From assembly GCA_039916225.1 (NCBI GenBank), contig JBDSLU010000225.1, forward strand, positions 1 to 15,989: a stretch of DNA of 15,989 nt, written 5' to 3'. This document shows, one piece after another, positions 1-8,554 of the stretch (its first letter is position 1; the number at the start of each line of letters is the position of its first letter). A program made the position numbers and the translations under genes. The notes under the pieces are model-generated. The model saw nothing but the letters and a program-made list of their open reading frames with translations. It was not told the origin of the DNA and ran no database searches. Origin of the DNA: JBDSLU01 sp039916225 (GTDB lineage Bacteria > Acidobacteriota > Vicinamibacteria > Vicinamibacterales > Vicinamibacteraceae).

Positions 1-777
1 GATGTTGCCGAAGGCCGGACCGGGCGCGCGCAGGTAGCGGAACCACACGTTGTTGACGGCGTGGATGGCCGCCCGCAGCGGACGCCACGGCGCCACGACA
101 TACAGCTCGGACAGCTGGCCGGCGTGGCGCGACTTGAGGCGCAGGCCCAGCCTCGCCCCTTCCGCGACGAGCCACGTCATGTCGGTCTCGCGGGTCAGCA
201 GCGCGCCTTGCGACGTGTCTTCGGTCATCTCCAGCCCCGCCGGGACGCGGGCCACCCGACCGCGCCCGCGCCCCAGGACGCGCTTCAGGAAGCGCAGCCC
301 ATACGACTGGACCGAGTGCATGTTGCCTTCGCTCAATACCAATTGGCCGCCCGGTGCGAGCACGCGGGCCAGCTCGGAGAGCGCCTTCCCCACTTCCGGG
401 ACGTGCATCAGCACGCCCCAGCAGATGACGTAAGGGAACTCGCCGTCCGTGAACGGCAGCTGGGTCAGATCGCCCTGCCGCAGGGTGATCCGATCGGCGA
501 ACCCGCGGGCCTTGACGGTCTCCTCGGCCAGCTTCAGGGCCTCGGCGGAAAAGTCGGTCCCCACCACCTGCAGCCCGCGCGCCGCGAGCAGTTCGGACTT
601 GGCGCAGCTGCCGCAGCCGGCGTCGAGGATGGTCGCGCCCTTCGGCGCGCCCAGGCGGCGGACGATGTCGTCGAAGGCCACCTCGTAGAAGGCCTGCGCC
701 TCGGGCGTCCGGTAGAGCGACACCCATTCTTCGTGGATGGCCGCCCCGGCCAGGGCATCGTGTCGGCTCTCGGTCAT
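1..777 (-). CDS. Class I SAM-dependent methyltransferase (3' end outside the window)
   Basis: An open frame from the ATG at 777 runs off the window start, giving 259 visible residues with no stop; the C-terminus is missing. The protein begins MTESRHDALAGAAIHEEW and carries the class I methyltransferase signature: motif I ILDAGCGSC (50-58), acidic TDFS (74-77) at the end of strand 2, QGDLTQLPF (101-109) as motif II region, and LMHVPE (123-128) with VLAPGGQLVLSE (139-150) as motif III. This layout matches the Methyltransf_11/25 group, which includes small-molecule and sugar methyltransferases. The frame is supported by GGGAG about 7 nt before the ATG. It is 97 nt from the amidotransferase gene on the same strand. 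A role in methylating a sugar or the acyl group is plausible; the substrate is unknown. Confidence 0.8.
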   Translation of the reverse strand, partial: MTESRHDALAGAAIHEEWVSLYRTPEAQAFYEVAFDDIVRRLGAPKGATILDAGCGSCAKSELLAARGLQVVGTDFSAEALKLAEETVKARGFADRITLRQGDLTQLPFTDGEFPYVICWGVLMHVPEVGKALSELARVLAPGGQLVLSEGNMHSVQSYGLRFLKRVLGRGRGRVARVPAGLEMTEDTSQGALLTRETDMTWLVAEGARLGLRLKSRHAGQLSELYVVAPWRPLRAAIHAVNNVWFRYLRAPGPAFGNI

Positions 778-822
778 CGCTCCGCTCCCGCTCGCAACTC
801 GCCGCCGTGCGGCCCGATACCT

Positions 823-847
823 CGACGCCGCCCGGCCGCCGGCGTCG
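823..847 (-). terminator. GC-rich hairpin downstream of the amidotransferase gene (weak)
   Basis: Between the amidotransferase stop and the methyltransferase start is a perfect 8-bp inverted repeat, CGACGCCG (823-830) and CGGCGTCG (840-847), with a 9-nt loop. No T-run follows on the minus strand, so it is not a canonical intrinsic terminator. It might attenuate read-through or protect the upstream message from decay; chance is possible in such GC-rich DNA. Confidence 0.25.
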
Positions 848-874
848 CGCCGCGGTCGAACCGACCCCGCTCCG

Positions 875-2710
<1,836 letters not shown>

Positions 2711-2763
2711 AGAACACCCTACCGACCCTGGCTACGGATGGCGCGGCGAGCCCGCGGGCGTCG

Positions 2764-4341
2764 TCACGCTCCGCCGAGGCGCGTCTTCAGCGCCTGCAGG
2801 TCCACCTTGTTGGTCGAGGTCCGCGGCAGCGCCTCGACGACCGAGAAGACGTCGGGAATCATGTACGGCGGCAGCGCTTGGACCGACGCCTTCTTCAAGG
2901 CCACGATGGTCAGCGACGCTCCGGCCTGACAGCTGATGAAGGCGGCGATTTTGACGCCGGACTCGGCGTCCGGCACCGAGATCACGGCCACCTCCCGGAT
3001 GTCCGGATGCCGGGCCAGGCCAGCCTCAATCTCACCCAGTTCGACGCGATAGCCGCGCCGCTTGACCATCCGATCGCGGCGGCCGCGATACGTATATTGC
3101 CCCTGCGCATCCTGGGTCACGATGTCGCCGGTGTGATACCAGGGCAGGCCTTCGGCGTCGACGAGGAACGCCTTGCTGTTCTGCTCCGGCAGGTTCCAGT
3201 AGCCGCGCATGACGTTGGGACCCCAGACCACCAGCTCGCCGGGCTCGCCGAGAGGGACGTCCTTCCCCTCTTCGTCGACGACGCGGCCGCGATTGGGCTC
3301 GCAGATCAGCCCTATCGGGAAGGTGTCCATCGTCTTCCACGAATCGTCCTGCGGCACCTCGTAGTAGGTGCAGACGTTCGTTTCGGTGGGGCCGTACAGG
3401 TTGTAGAAGCGGGGCGCGGTCCAAATCGCGCGCACCGTCTTGAACTGCGGCACCGGGAATACCTCGCCGGCGAAGTTCACGATCCGGAGCCGCGAGTAGT
3501 CGTAGCGATCGAGCTTCCCGTAGAGGGCCAGCAGGCTGAGGATCGACGGCGTCGAGTACCAGGCCGTGATGCCTTCCGAAGCGATGGTCGCGGCGAGTCG
3601 ATTCGGATCCTTGCCCAGCGCCTCGCCGATGAGGACGAGCCGGGCGCCGTGCTTGACCGGCACGTAGATGTCGAGGATCGACAGATCGAAGTGGAACGGC
3701 GCGTGCGACGAGAACGCGTCGGCTTCGTGCGGCTGGTAGATCTCCGAGCACCAGTCGATGAAGCTGAGGGCGTTGCCGTGCGTCAGCACGACGCCCTTCG
3801 GCTTGCCGGTCGATCCGGACGTGTAGAGGATGTAGGCCAGATCGTCCGGACCGACCTCTGCCGTCGGCACTTCCGGGGCGGGATCGGCCTGCTGGCGCGT
3901 CTCGAGCTCGCCTGCCAGCGCGACGTCGTGCTCGTGTTCGTCGAGCGCGATCACCGCCGGCGCCGCCCCGAGCTGCCGCAGCTCCTCGGTCAGCGCCGCT
4001 TCGAGCCCACGCTCGGTCACCAGCGCGCGCACCTGGCAGTCGTTCAGGATGAACGCGCCGCGCGCCGCCGGCGACTCGGCGTCGACCGGCACGTAGGCGG
4101 CACCAGCCTTGAGCGCGCCGAACAGCGCGATCACCGAATCGATCGACTTGTGCAGCCGTAGCCCGACCCGGTCGCCCGGGCGGACGCCGAGCGCGACCAG
4201 TCGGTCGCGCAGACGGCTGGTCAGGGTGTCCAGCTCGGCGTAGGTGAGCTGCTTGCCGCCGGGCACGGACACGGCGACGTTGCCCGGCACGCGGCGCGCC
4301 GTGGCTTCGAGCAGTGCCGCGAGGCCGTACCCTCGGCTCAT
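2764..4341 (-). CDS. Stand-alone amino-acid adenylating enzyme, probable L-prolyl-AMP ligase (PltF type)
   Basis: A 525-residue free-standing adenylation enzyme that activates an amino acid with ATP and loads it on the carrier encoded just upstream. Core motifs in order are A3 YTSGSTGKPKG (173-183), A4 HAPFHFDLS (213-221, with Asp219 at the amino-group-binding position), A5 NLYGPTE (314-320), A7 WYHTGD (401-406), A8 GRRDRMVKRRGYRVELGE (420-437) and A10 Lys512 in NKVDL. Aligning by hand to the PheA pocket gives D219, L220, L223, Y262, N289, A291, L315, V323, C324, K512: DLLYNALVCK. The proline code I recall for PltF/RedM/CloN4-type ligases is DLLYLALVCK, so 9 of 10 agree. Automated annotation could label it D-alanine-poly(phosphoribitol) ligase because DltA is a close relative. 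The start is the ATG at 4341 in an ATGA overlap; asnB-like begins 53 nt after its stop. Confidence 0.85.
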   Translation of the reverse strand: MSRGYGLAALLEATARRVPGNVAVSVPGGKQLTYAELDTLTSRLRDRLVALGVRPGDRVGLRLHKSIDSVIALFGALKAGAAYVPVDAESPAARGAFILNDCQVRALVTERGLEAALTEELRQLGAAPAVIALDEHEHDVALAGELETRQQADPAPEVPTAEVGPDDLAYILYTSGSTGKPKGVVLTHGNALSFIDWCSEIYQPHEADAFSSHAPFHFDLSILDIYVPVKHGARLVLIGEALGKDPNRLAATIASEGITAWYSTPSILSLLALYGKLDRYDYSRLRIVNFAGEVFPVPQFKTVRAIWTAPRFYNLYGPTETNVCTYYEVPQDDSWKTMDTFPIGLICEPNRGRVVDEEGKDVPLGEPGELVVWGPNVMRGYWNLPEQNSKAFLVDAEGLPWYHTGDIVTQDAQGQYTYRGRRDRMVKRRGYRVELGEIEAGLARHPDIREVAVISVPDAESGVKIAAFISCQAGASLTIVALKKASVQALPPYMIPDVFSVVEALPRTSTNKVDLQALKTRLGGA

Positions 4342-4595
4342 GACCGTCCCGCTCGCTTCGACTCGACGAGGCGCTCGATGTTGGCGATTGAGGACAGGTT
4401 GCCGGCCTCGAGATCGTTGGCTTCGAACTCGACGCCGAAGCGCTCCTCGAGGAACGTCACCAGCTTGAGTGTCGACAGCGAATCGAGGATGCCGCTTTCC
4501 TTGAGCTCGGTGTCGTCGGCCAGGTTCTTGGCGTCCTCGCCGGGCAGGAAGTTCTCGAGAATGAAGTGCCTGACCGCGTCCCGCATGTTGTCCAT
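4338..4595 (-). CDS. Acyl/peptidyl carrier protein (PltL/DltC-like)
   Basis: A small acidic carrier protein of 85 residues starting MDNMRDAVRHFILENF. The phosphopantetheine attachment motif is GILDSLSTLKLV, with Ser39 in the DSL core, followed by the usual helix (FLEERFGVEF, 48-57). It would be modified by a phosphopantetheinyl transferase encoded elsewhere, loaded by the adenylating enzyme next door, and presented to the dehydrogenase and the MBOAT protein. The start is set by GGAGG at 4602-4606; the larger open frame upstream is a shadow of the MBOAT-SGNH gene. Its TGA overlaps the ATG of the ligase gene (ATGA), as expected for partners made in coupled amounts. A fatty-acid-synthesis ACP is unlikely, given the context and the lack of fab genes. 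It resembles the stand-alone carriers of both pyrrole (PltL) and D-alanyl (DltC) systems. Confidence 0.88.
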   Translation of the reverse strand: MDNMRDAVRHFILENFLPGEDAKNLADDTELKESGILDSLSTLKLVTFLEERFGVEFEANDLEAGNLSSIANIERLVESKRAGRS

Positions 4596-4601
4596 CGAAA
4601 G

Positions 4602-4606
4602 CCTCC
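4602..4606 (-). promoter_or_regulatory. Strong ribosome binding site of the carrier-protein gene
   Basis: GGAGG on the minus strand, 6 nt before the ATG at 4595. It fixes the carrier start, although the frame stays open into the MBOAT gene. It is the best Shine-Dalgarno match in the window, consistent with a carrier being needed in excess over its partner enzymes. Confidence 0.75.
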
Positions 4607-4612
4607 GCTGCC

Positions 4613-7240
4613 TTACTGACCGGTCGTCGAGGGTGAAGCGCCGCCAGCCGGGGCGGCGGCCGCCCGCTCGGCCGCCAGCTGGTTGAGGAGCGGCACGATC
4701 GCCGCGTAGAGCCGATCCGCGATCAGACGGTGCCCGGTCGCGTTCGGATGATCGTCCCAGGGAGCGACGCGCAAGGCCGGCCGATCCGCCTTGGGGAACA
4801 CGTCGAAGAGATCGAGGACCGGCAGGTGCTGCTCCCGCATCACGGCCAGGTTCGGAATCTCCAGCGGCACGTCGTCGATGACGGCGTTGAGCGCCAGGAT
4901 CGCCGCCGGCACGTGGTGTGCAGTCGCCACGGCCTTGAACCGCCGCATCGACGACACCAGGACGTCTTCGGCCACCCAACGCGCGCGCGCTTCGGCTTCG
5001 CCGCTCGGCATCCGGGCATCGAACCCGGCCCAGCGCACCACCGCGCGCCCCGCGCCGAAGGGGACGGGCAGGCCACGGCGTCCGACGTTGACCAGGCCGG
5101 CGCGGGCGATCAGCGCGGCCATGTTCTGGTCGGGGATGGCCACGCCGCTGTCGACGACCTTCACCAGGTAGCGCTCGGTCATGAACCGGTTGCGCTGGTA
5201 GTGCGTCGCGATGACGAGGTCGGGATGGAAGGCGAAGACGCGATCTTCCAGCATCGCGACCTGCTGCGAGAGCGCGTAGCCGTCGACGCCGAAGTTGAGG
5301 ATTTCGACCTTGGCGTATTGGGCCGGCACCAGCGCTTCGTTCAGCTTGGCCTCGACCAGCGCCTCGAACGTCTCGCCGTCCCCGACACCGTTGCCCATCA
5401 CGTGGGAGGGGCCGAGGAGCGCAATGCGCAGCGACCGGGCCGGCTTGGCCTGCTCGTAGTCCTGGTCGCGCATGCCCCAGCGATTGGTGCTGAAGTGATG
5501 CCCGTTCCACAGCACGCTCTTCGACGGATACAAGTCGCGGAGCAGGATGTCGCGACGCTCACGGAGGACGCCGAGCTGGGACAGATCCTGCCAGTGCTCG
5601 CCGCCGCGCCCGACGACGTCCACGGCCTGGGCATTGACCTGGCCGCGCACCTCGAGCTGCTCGTAGTAGCCGCGGTGCTGCAGCGCCGCGTCGCGGGTGT
5701 TGAGGCCGGTGGTGTGGAGCGCACCGAGGGCCGACGCGACCAGCGGTGGCGTCGTCGCCTGGAGTGCCGGCTGCCCCACCGCGAGCAGCGCCAGCAGCAT
5801 CGCCGCCGTGCGGACGGCCGGCTGCAGCAGCGCGTCGATCCACGCCGGCCGGGTCCGGACCGCCGCCCAGTCCCTGCCGCCGAGGGCGAACAGGATGCCG
5901 AAGGCCGCGATGACCATCAGGACGCCTTTCAGGTCGACACGGAAGGCCGACCCCATCATCCACAGCCACTCGGTGACCGACTGGGTGCTCCACAGCGACC
6001 ACAGGAAGCAGAAGAACGAGAAGGTGCGGACGGCGTGCAGACCCAGCCGCCAATCCCAGCCCTTCACGCCGGTCTTGGGCTTCTTCGTCGCGCGCGATTC
6101 CCGCAGCGCGCCAAGCACCACCAGCAGGCCCAGGATGCCCCAGAAGAGCGTGTCGGGCCACGTCAGCGGAAAGCCGCCGCGCAGCCAGAACCACTGATAC
6201 GAATGGAGGATCCAGGTGGTGAAGAAGACGGCCGTCGTCGAGAGCACGAGCGCGCGTTCGGGACCGAGCTTCTTGACCCGGAAGTAGGTGGGATAGAAGA
6301 CCGTCTTCATCATGAATTCGGTCCAGTAGATGTTGATGCGGCGCCACAGCTCGGTGAAGCTGTGCGCCAGGTAGTACAGCTTGTGCGTCTCGGGCAGGCG
6401 GAAGCCGAAGAGATGCAGCAGGCCGACGATCAAATGGAACGATCCGGAGACCCGCAGATACAGCAGGAACGTTCCGAGCATGAACTGCACCAGGTCGCTG
6501 AGGTGCACCACGTCGATCGGATCGTTGAGGACCGCGTAGTAGACGAAGCGATACAGCAGCAGGTGGACGAGCCCACGCGCGATCCAGACCAGCCCCTGCT
6601 CGTAGATGTGCGCGGCCGGCTTGTCGTAGTAGGTCCGCCGGAACGTCTGGTAGTCCACCACCGGGAACAGCGGGAACACCAGGTTCGGCAGCATGAAGAA
6701 GTAGGCCAGCGCCCACCACACCTTGCGATCGGCCTTCGGATCCGGCCGCGACACCGCGAGCAGATACAGGGCCAAACGGAACATGAACATCGCGCCGAGG
6801 ATCGGCCACACCGCCGCCGACCAGGGCGATGCCACCAGGCCGGCGCGGGCCACGGCCAGACCGACCCCGACCGCCACCAGGATCGCGACGCGAATGTAGA
6901 AGCCGACCGGCAGATGACACAGGCCGATCAACACCAGCCCGGTCCCGATCAACCAGGCGGCATCGACGGCCCCGAAGATCAGCACAGCCCCGCCCAGCGA
7001 CAGCGCCACGAAGAACGGCAGCCGCGCCGCCTTGGGGAGCACCAGATTCACGGCGAACCCGGCGGTGGCCAATATGAACAGCTTCCGAAACGCCGGTCCT
7101 TCGATGCTGTAGAGCTGAATGACCGCGATCGCCAGCAGGAGCTGCACGAGCACGATGGCGTGCCGGCCGGCGCCCGACCAGGCCGATTCGACGGGCAGCG
7201 CGGTGGATCGGCCGAGGCTCGGGTTGAGAGCGTCTGACAT
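4613..7240 (-). CDS. MBOAT O-acyltransferase fused to an SGNH-hydrolase-like domain (DltB+DltD-like)
   Basis: An 875-residue two-part protein. Residues about 25-495 form a polytopic membrane region with some eleven hydrophobic segments. It has MBOAT features: the amphipathic ELWRRINIYWTEF segment (297-309), FYPTYFR (315-321), and a histidine in WILHSYQWFW (His346) followed by WGILG, which fits the MBOAT active-site His region. After the last helix (about 473-490), residues 575-850 resemble an SGNH/GDSL domain. They show NRWGMRD (586-592), LGPSHVMGNGV (609-619, Ser612 as nucleophile, with Pro where GDS has Asp), FGVDGY (650-655), YQRN (681-684, Asn684) and DDHPNATGH (829-837, Asp-x-His-type dyad). 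The MBOAT part would accept an acyl group from the carrier protein at the cytoplasmic side, and the SGNH part would pass it to a periplasmic acceptor, as DltB and DltD do as separate proteins. The ATG at 7240 follows TAAGG; the carrier gene starts 17 nt after its TAA. Confidence 0.82.
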   Translation of the reverse strand: MSDALNPSLGRSTALPVESAWSGAGRHAIVLVQLLLAIAVIQLYSIEGPAFRKLFILATAGFAVNLVLPKAARLPFFVALSLGGAVLIFGAVDAAWLIGTGLVLIGLCHLPVGFYIRVAILVAVGVGLAVARAGLVASPWSAAVWPILGAMFMFRLALYLLAVSRPDPKADRKVWWALAYFFMLPNLVFPLFPVVDYQTFRRTYYDKPAAHIYEQGLVWIARGLVHLLLYRFVYYAVLNDPIDVVHLSDLVQFMLGTFLLYLRVSGSFHLIVGLLHLFGFRLPETHKLYYLAHSFTELWRRINIYWTEFMMKTVFYPTYFRVKKLGPERALVLSTTAVFFTTWILHSYQWFWLRGGFPLTWPDTLFWGILGLLVVLGALRESRATKKPKTGVKGWDWRLGLHAVRTFSFFCFLWSLWSTQSVTEWLWMMGSAFRVDLKGVLMVIAAFGILFALGGRDWAAVRTRPAWIDALLQPAVRTAAMLLALLAVGQPALQATTPPLVASALGALHTTGLNTRDAALQHRGYYEQLEVRGQVNAQAVDVVGRGGEHWQDLSQLGVLRERRDILLRDLYPSKSVLWNGHHFSTNRWGMRDQDYEQAKPARSLRIALLGPSHVMGNGVGDGETFEALVEAKLNEALVPAQYAKVEILNFGVDGYALSQQVAMLEDRVFAFHPDLVIATHYQRNRFMTERYLVKVVDSGVAIPDQNMAALIARAGLVNVGRRGLPVPFGAGRAVVRWAGFDARMPSGEAEARARWVAEDVLVSSMRRFKAVATAHHVPAAILALNAVIDDVPLEIPNLAVMREQHLPVLDLFDVFPKADRPALRVAPWDDHPNATGHRLIADRLYAAIVPLLNQLAAERAAAAPAGGASPSTTGQ

Positions 7241-7244
7241 GGCG

Positions 7245-7248
7245 CCTT
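7245..7248 (-). promoter_or_regulatory. Ribosome binding site built into the dehydrogenase stop codon
   Basis: The TAA stop of the dehydrogenase is the first part of TAAGG, and this AAGG lies 4 nt before the ATG of the MBOAT-SGNH gene. Stop and ribosome binding site are shared, so the two genes are probably translated together. Confidence 0.5.
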
Positions 7249-8395
7249 ACAGACCGAGACCGCGCGCGATGATGTTGCGCTGGATCTCCGACGTGCCCGA
7301 ATAGAGCGTGCCGCCCACCGCGTCGCGCAGGTCGCGCTCGACCTGCTGCTCGGTCATGTAGCCGTAGCCGCCGAAGATCTGCACGGCATCGAGCGACGAC
7401 TTCACGAAGCTCTCCGAGACATACAGCTTGGCGATGGCCGCTTCGACGGTGGCGTCCTGCTTGGCGTCCTTCAGGGCCCCGATGCGATAGACGAGCGGCC
7501 GGCAGGTATCGAGCCGCACGCGCATGTCCACCAGCCGGTTGGCGACCGACTGGTACTTGCCGATCGGCTTGCCGAACTGCTTGCGGTTACGGGCGTGGGC
7601 CAGCGAATCCTCGAGCTGCCGCTTCATCACGCCGAGCGAGCTCGCCAGGATGCAGCCGCGCTCCCACTCCATCGAACACTCGAAGACCTGGGCGCCGCGA
7701 CCCTCGCGCCCGAGGCGCTGCGTCACTGGAATCCGGCAGTCATCGAAGATCACCTCGGCCATCGGCGAGGTTCGCAGGCCCATCTTGTCGAGCTTGCGGC
7801 TGATCTGGAGACCGGGCGTGTCGCGCTCGACGATGAAGCCGGTCACGCCCATAGCGCCCAAGGCCGGATTGACCGTGGCGTAGGCCACGAACAGGTCGGC
7901 CACCGGGGCGTTCGTCACGAACGTCTTGGCGCCGTTCAGCACGTAGTAGTCGCCATCGCGGGTCGCCCGCGTGCGCATGCTGAAAATGTCCGAGCCGGAG
8001 TCGGGCTCCGAGGCGGCGTTGGCGCCGACGAGCGAGCCGTCGCAGAGGGGCGGCAGGTAGCGTTTCCGCTGCTCGTCCGTACCGTAAATCAGGATGGGGA
8101 TCGAGTTGGTCCAGAGGTGGGCGTTCAGCGAGAACAGCAGACCCTGGTCGCGGGTGCCGTAGCCCAGCCCCTCCATCACCGCCAGCAGGTGGGACAGCCC
8201 GAGGCCGAGGCCACCGTACTCCTCCGGGATGGGCATCCCGAGGACCCCGAAGCTGGCGCAGTGGCGCCAGGCCTCACGGTCGAAGTGGGCCTCGCGATCA
8301 CGGCCGACCATGTCGCTGACCAGTGCCGACTTGGCGAAGGCGACCGCGGACTCCTGCAGCTTCCGCTGTTCCTCGGTGAGCTCGAAAAACGTCAC
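7247..8395 (-). CDS. Acyl-CoA dehydrogenase-family flavoenzyme; likely prolyl-carrier-protein dehydrogenase (PltE/CloN3 type)
   Basis: From the GTG at 8395 the protein is 382 residues, the usual family length, and opens with TFFELTEEQRKLQ. FAD and substrate-binding landmarks are ASEPDSGSD (128-136), FVTNAP (159-164), RKQFGKPIGKYQ (271-282) and QIFGGYGYM (339-347). At the usual catalytic position (the Glu of YEGTSQIQR in medium-chain enzymes) this protein has Ser366 in YSGTSEIQRN. Instead a glutamate is present in MEWER (Glu245), matching the alternative base of isovaleryl-CoA dehydrogenase and, as I recall, that of the carrier-protein dehydrogenases of pyrrole biosynthesis. With a carrier protein and a proline-type ligase in the same operon, the likely reaction is oxidation of prolyl-S-carrier to pyrrolyl-2-carboxyl-S-carrier. 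A role in beta-oxidation is less likely, because no other beta-oxidation gene is present. The MBOAT gene begins 6 nt after its TAA. Confidence 0.8.
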   Translation of the reverse strand: MTFFELTEEQRKLQESAVAFAKSALVSDMVGRDREAHFDREAWRHCASFGVLGMPIPEEYGGLGLGLSHLLAVMEGLGYGTRDQGLLFSLNAHLWTNSIPILIYGTDEQRKRYLPPLCDGSLVGANAASEPDSGSDIFSMRTRATRDGDYYVLNGAKTFVTNAPVADLFVAYATVNPALGAMGVTGFIVERDTPGLQISRKLDKMGLRTSPMAEVIFDDCRIPVTQRLGREGRGAQVFECSMEWERGCILASSLGVMKRQLEDSLAHARNRKQFGKPIGKYQSVANRLVDMRVRLDTCRPLVYRIGALKDAKQDATVEAAIAKLYVSESFVKSSLDAVQIFGGYGYMTEQQVERDLRDAVGGTLYSGTSEIQRNIIARGLGL

Positions 8396-8398
8396 TGG

Positions 8399-8404
8399 TC
8401 CCCC
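8399..8404 (-). promoter_or_regulatory. Ribosome binding site that decides the dehydrogenase start
   Basis: On the minus strand GGGGGA lies 3 nt before the GTG at 8395-8393. It supports that GTG over the in-frame GTG at 8452, which would add 19 residues not expected in acyl-CoA dehydrogenases. Confidence 0.55.
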
Positions 8405-8478
8405 ACCCGAATCCAACCGTCCAGACAACCGCAACATTATGTCACGGTTCACTTTGCGCGCAGAGACCGTTCGCCGGA

Positions 8479-8495
8479 GTGACCTCGGAAGTCAC
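8479..8495. repeat. Small inverted repeat in the 159-bp gap between blocks 1 and 2
   Basis: The gap 8396-8554 is the longest non-coding stretch in the window and separates the glycan-assembly genes from the acyl-transfer cassette. It contains GTGACCT-CGG-AAGTCAC, 7-bp arms with one mismatch around a 3-nt centre. The arms are too weak and lack a T-run, so I do not call a terminator. A CATAAT hexamer lies about 35 nt further towards the dehydrogenase gene, but no convincing -35 element is spaced correctly. An operator or an internal promoter is possible but unproven. Confidence 0.25.
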
Positions 8496-8554
8496 CCTCT
8501 CGCCGCCGTAAAGTCCGCCGTCATGGGCATCGGCGCGCAGGCCCGTTTCCCGTC

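Noticed and set aside
2750..2759. The perfect palindrome GCCCGCGGGC between the ligase and amidotransferase genes
   Set aside because: Ten bases of self-complementary G and C are common by chance at this composition, and no loop or T-run makes it a terminator.
4596..5510. A 390-residue frame ending in the carrier protein
   Set aside because: Only the last 85 residues have carrier-protein sequence, and they begin after a strong GGAGG site; the rest is a shadow of the SGNH domain.
4730..7237. An 835-codon open frame on the plus strand opposite the MBOAT-SGNH gene
   Set aside because: Its translation is rich in Arg, His, Gln, Gly and Pro without any recognisable domain, and it mirrors a clear membrane protein. 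Long antisense frames are expected in GC-rich genes.
2764..8395. A classical Dlt D-alanylation operon
   Set aside because: The architecture is similar, but the ligase pocket residues fit proline, an oxidising flavoenzyme is included, and DltB/DltD are fused; the setting is a glycosyltransferase locus rather than a teichoic acid one.
7247..8395. A fatty-acid beta-oxidation acyl-CoA dehydrogenase
   Set aside because: No thiolase, hydratase, hydroxyacyl dehydrogenase or electron-transfer flavoprotein gene is nearby, while a carrier protein and amino-acid ligase are in the same run. It remains a fallback if the carrier-protein role fails.
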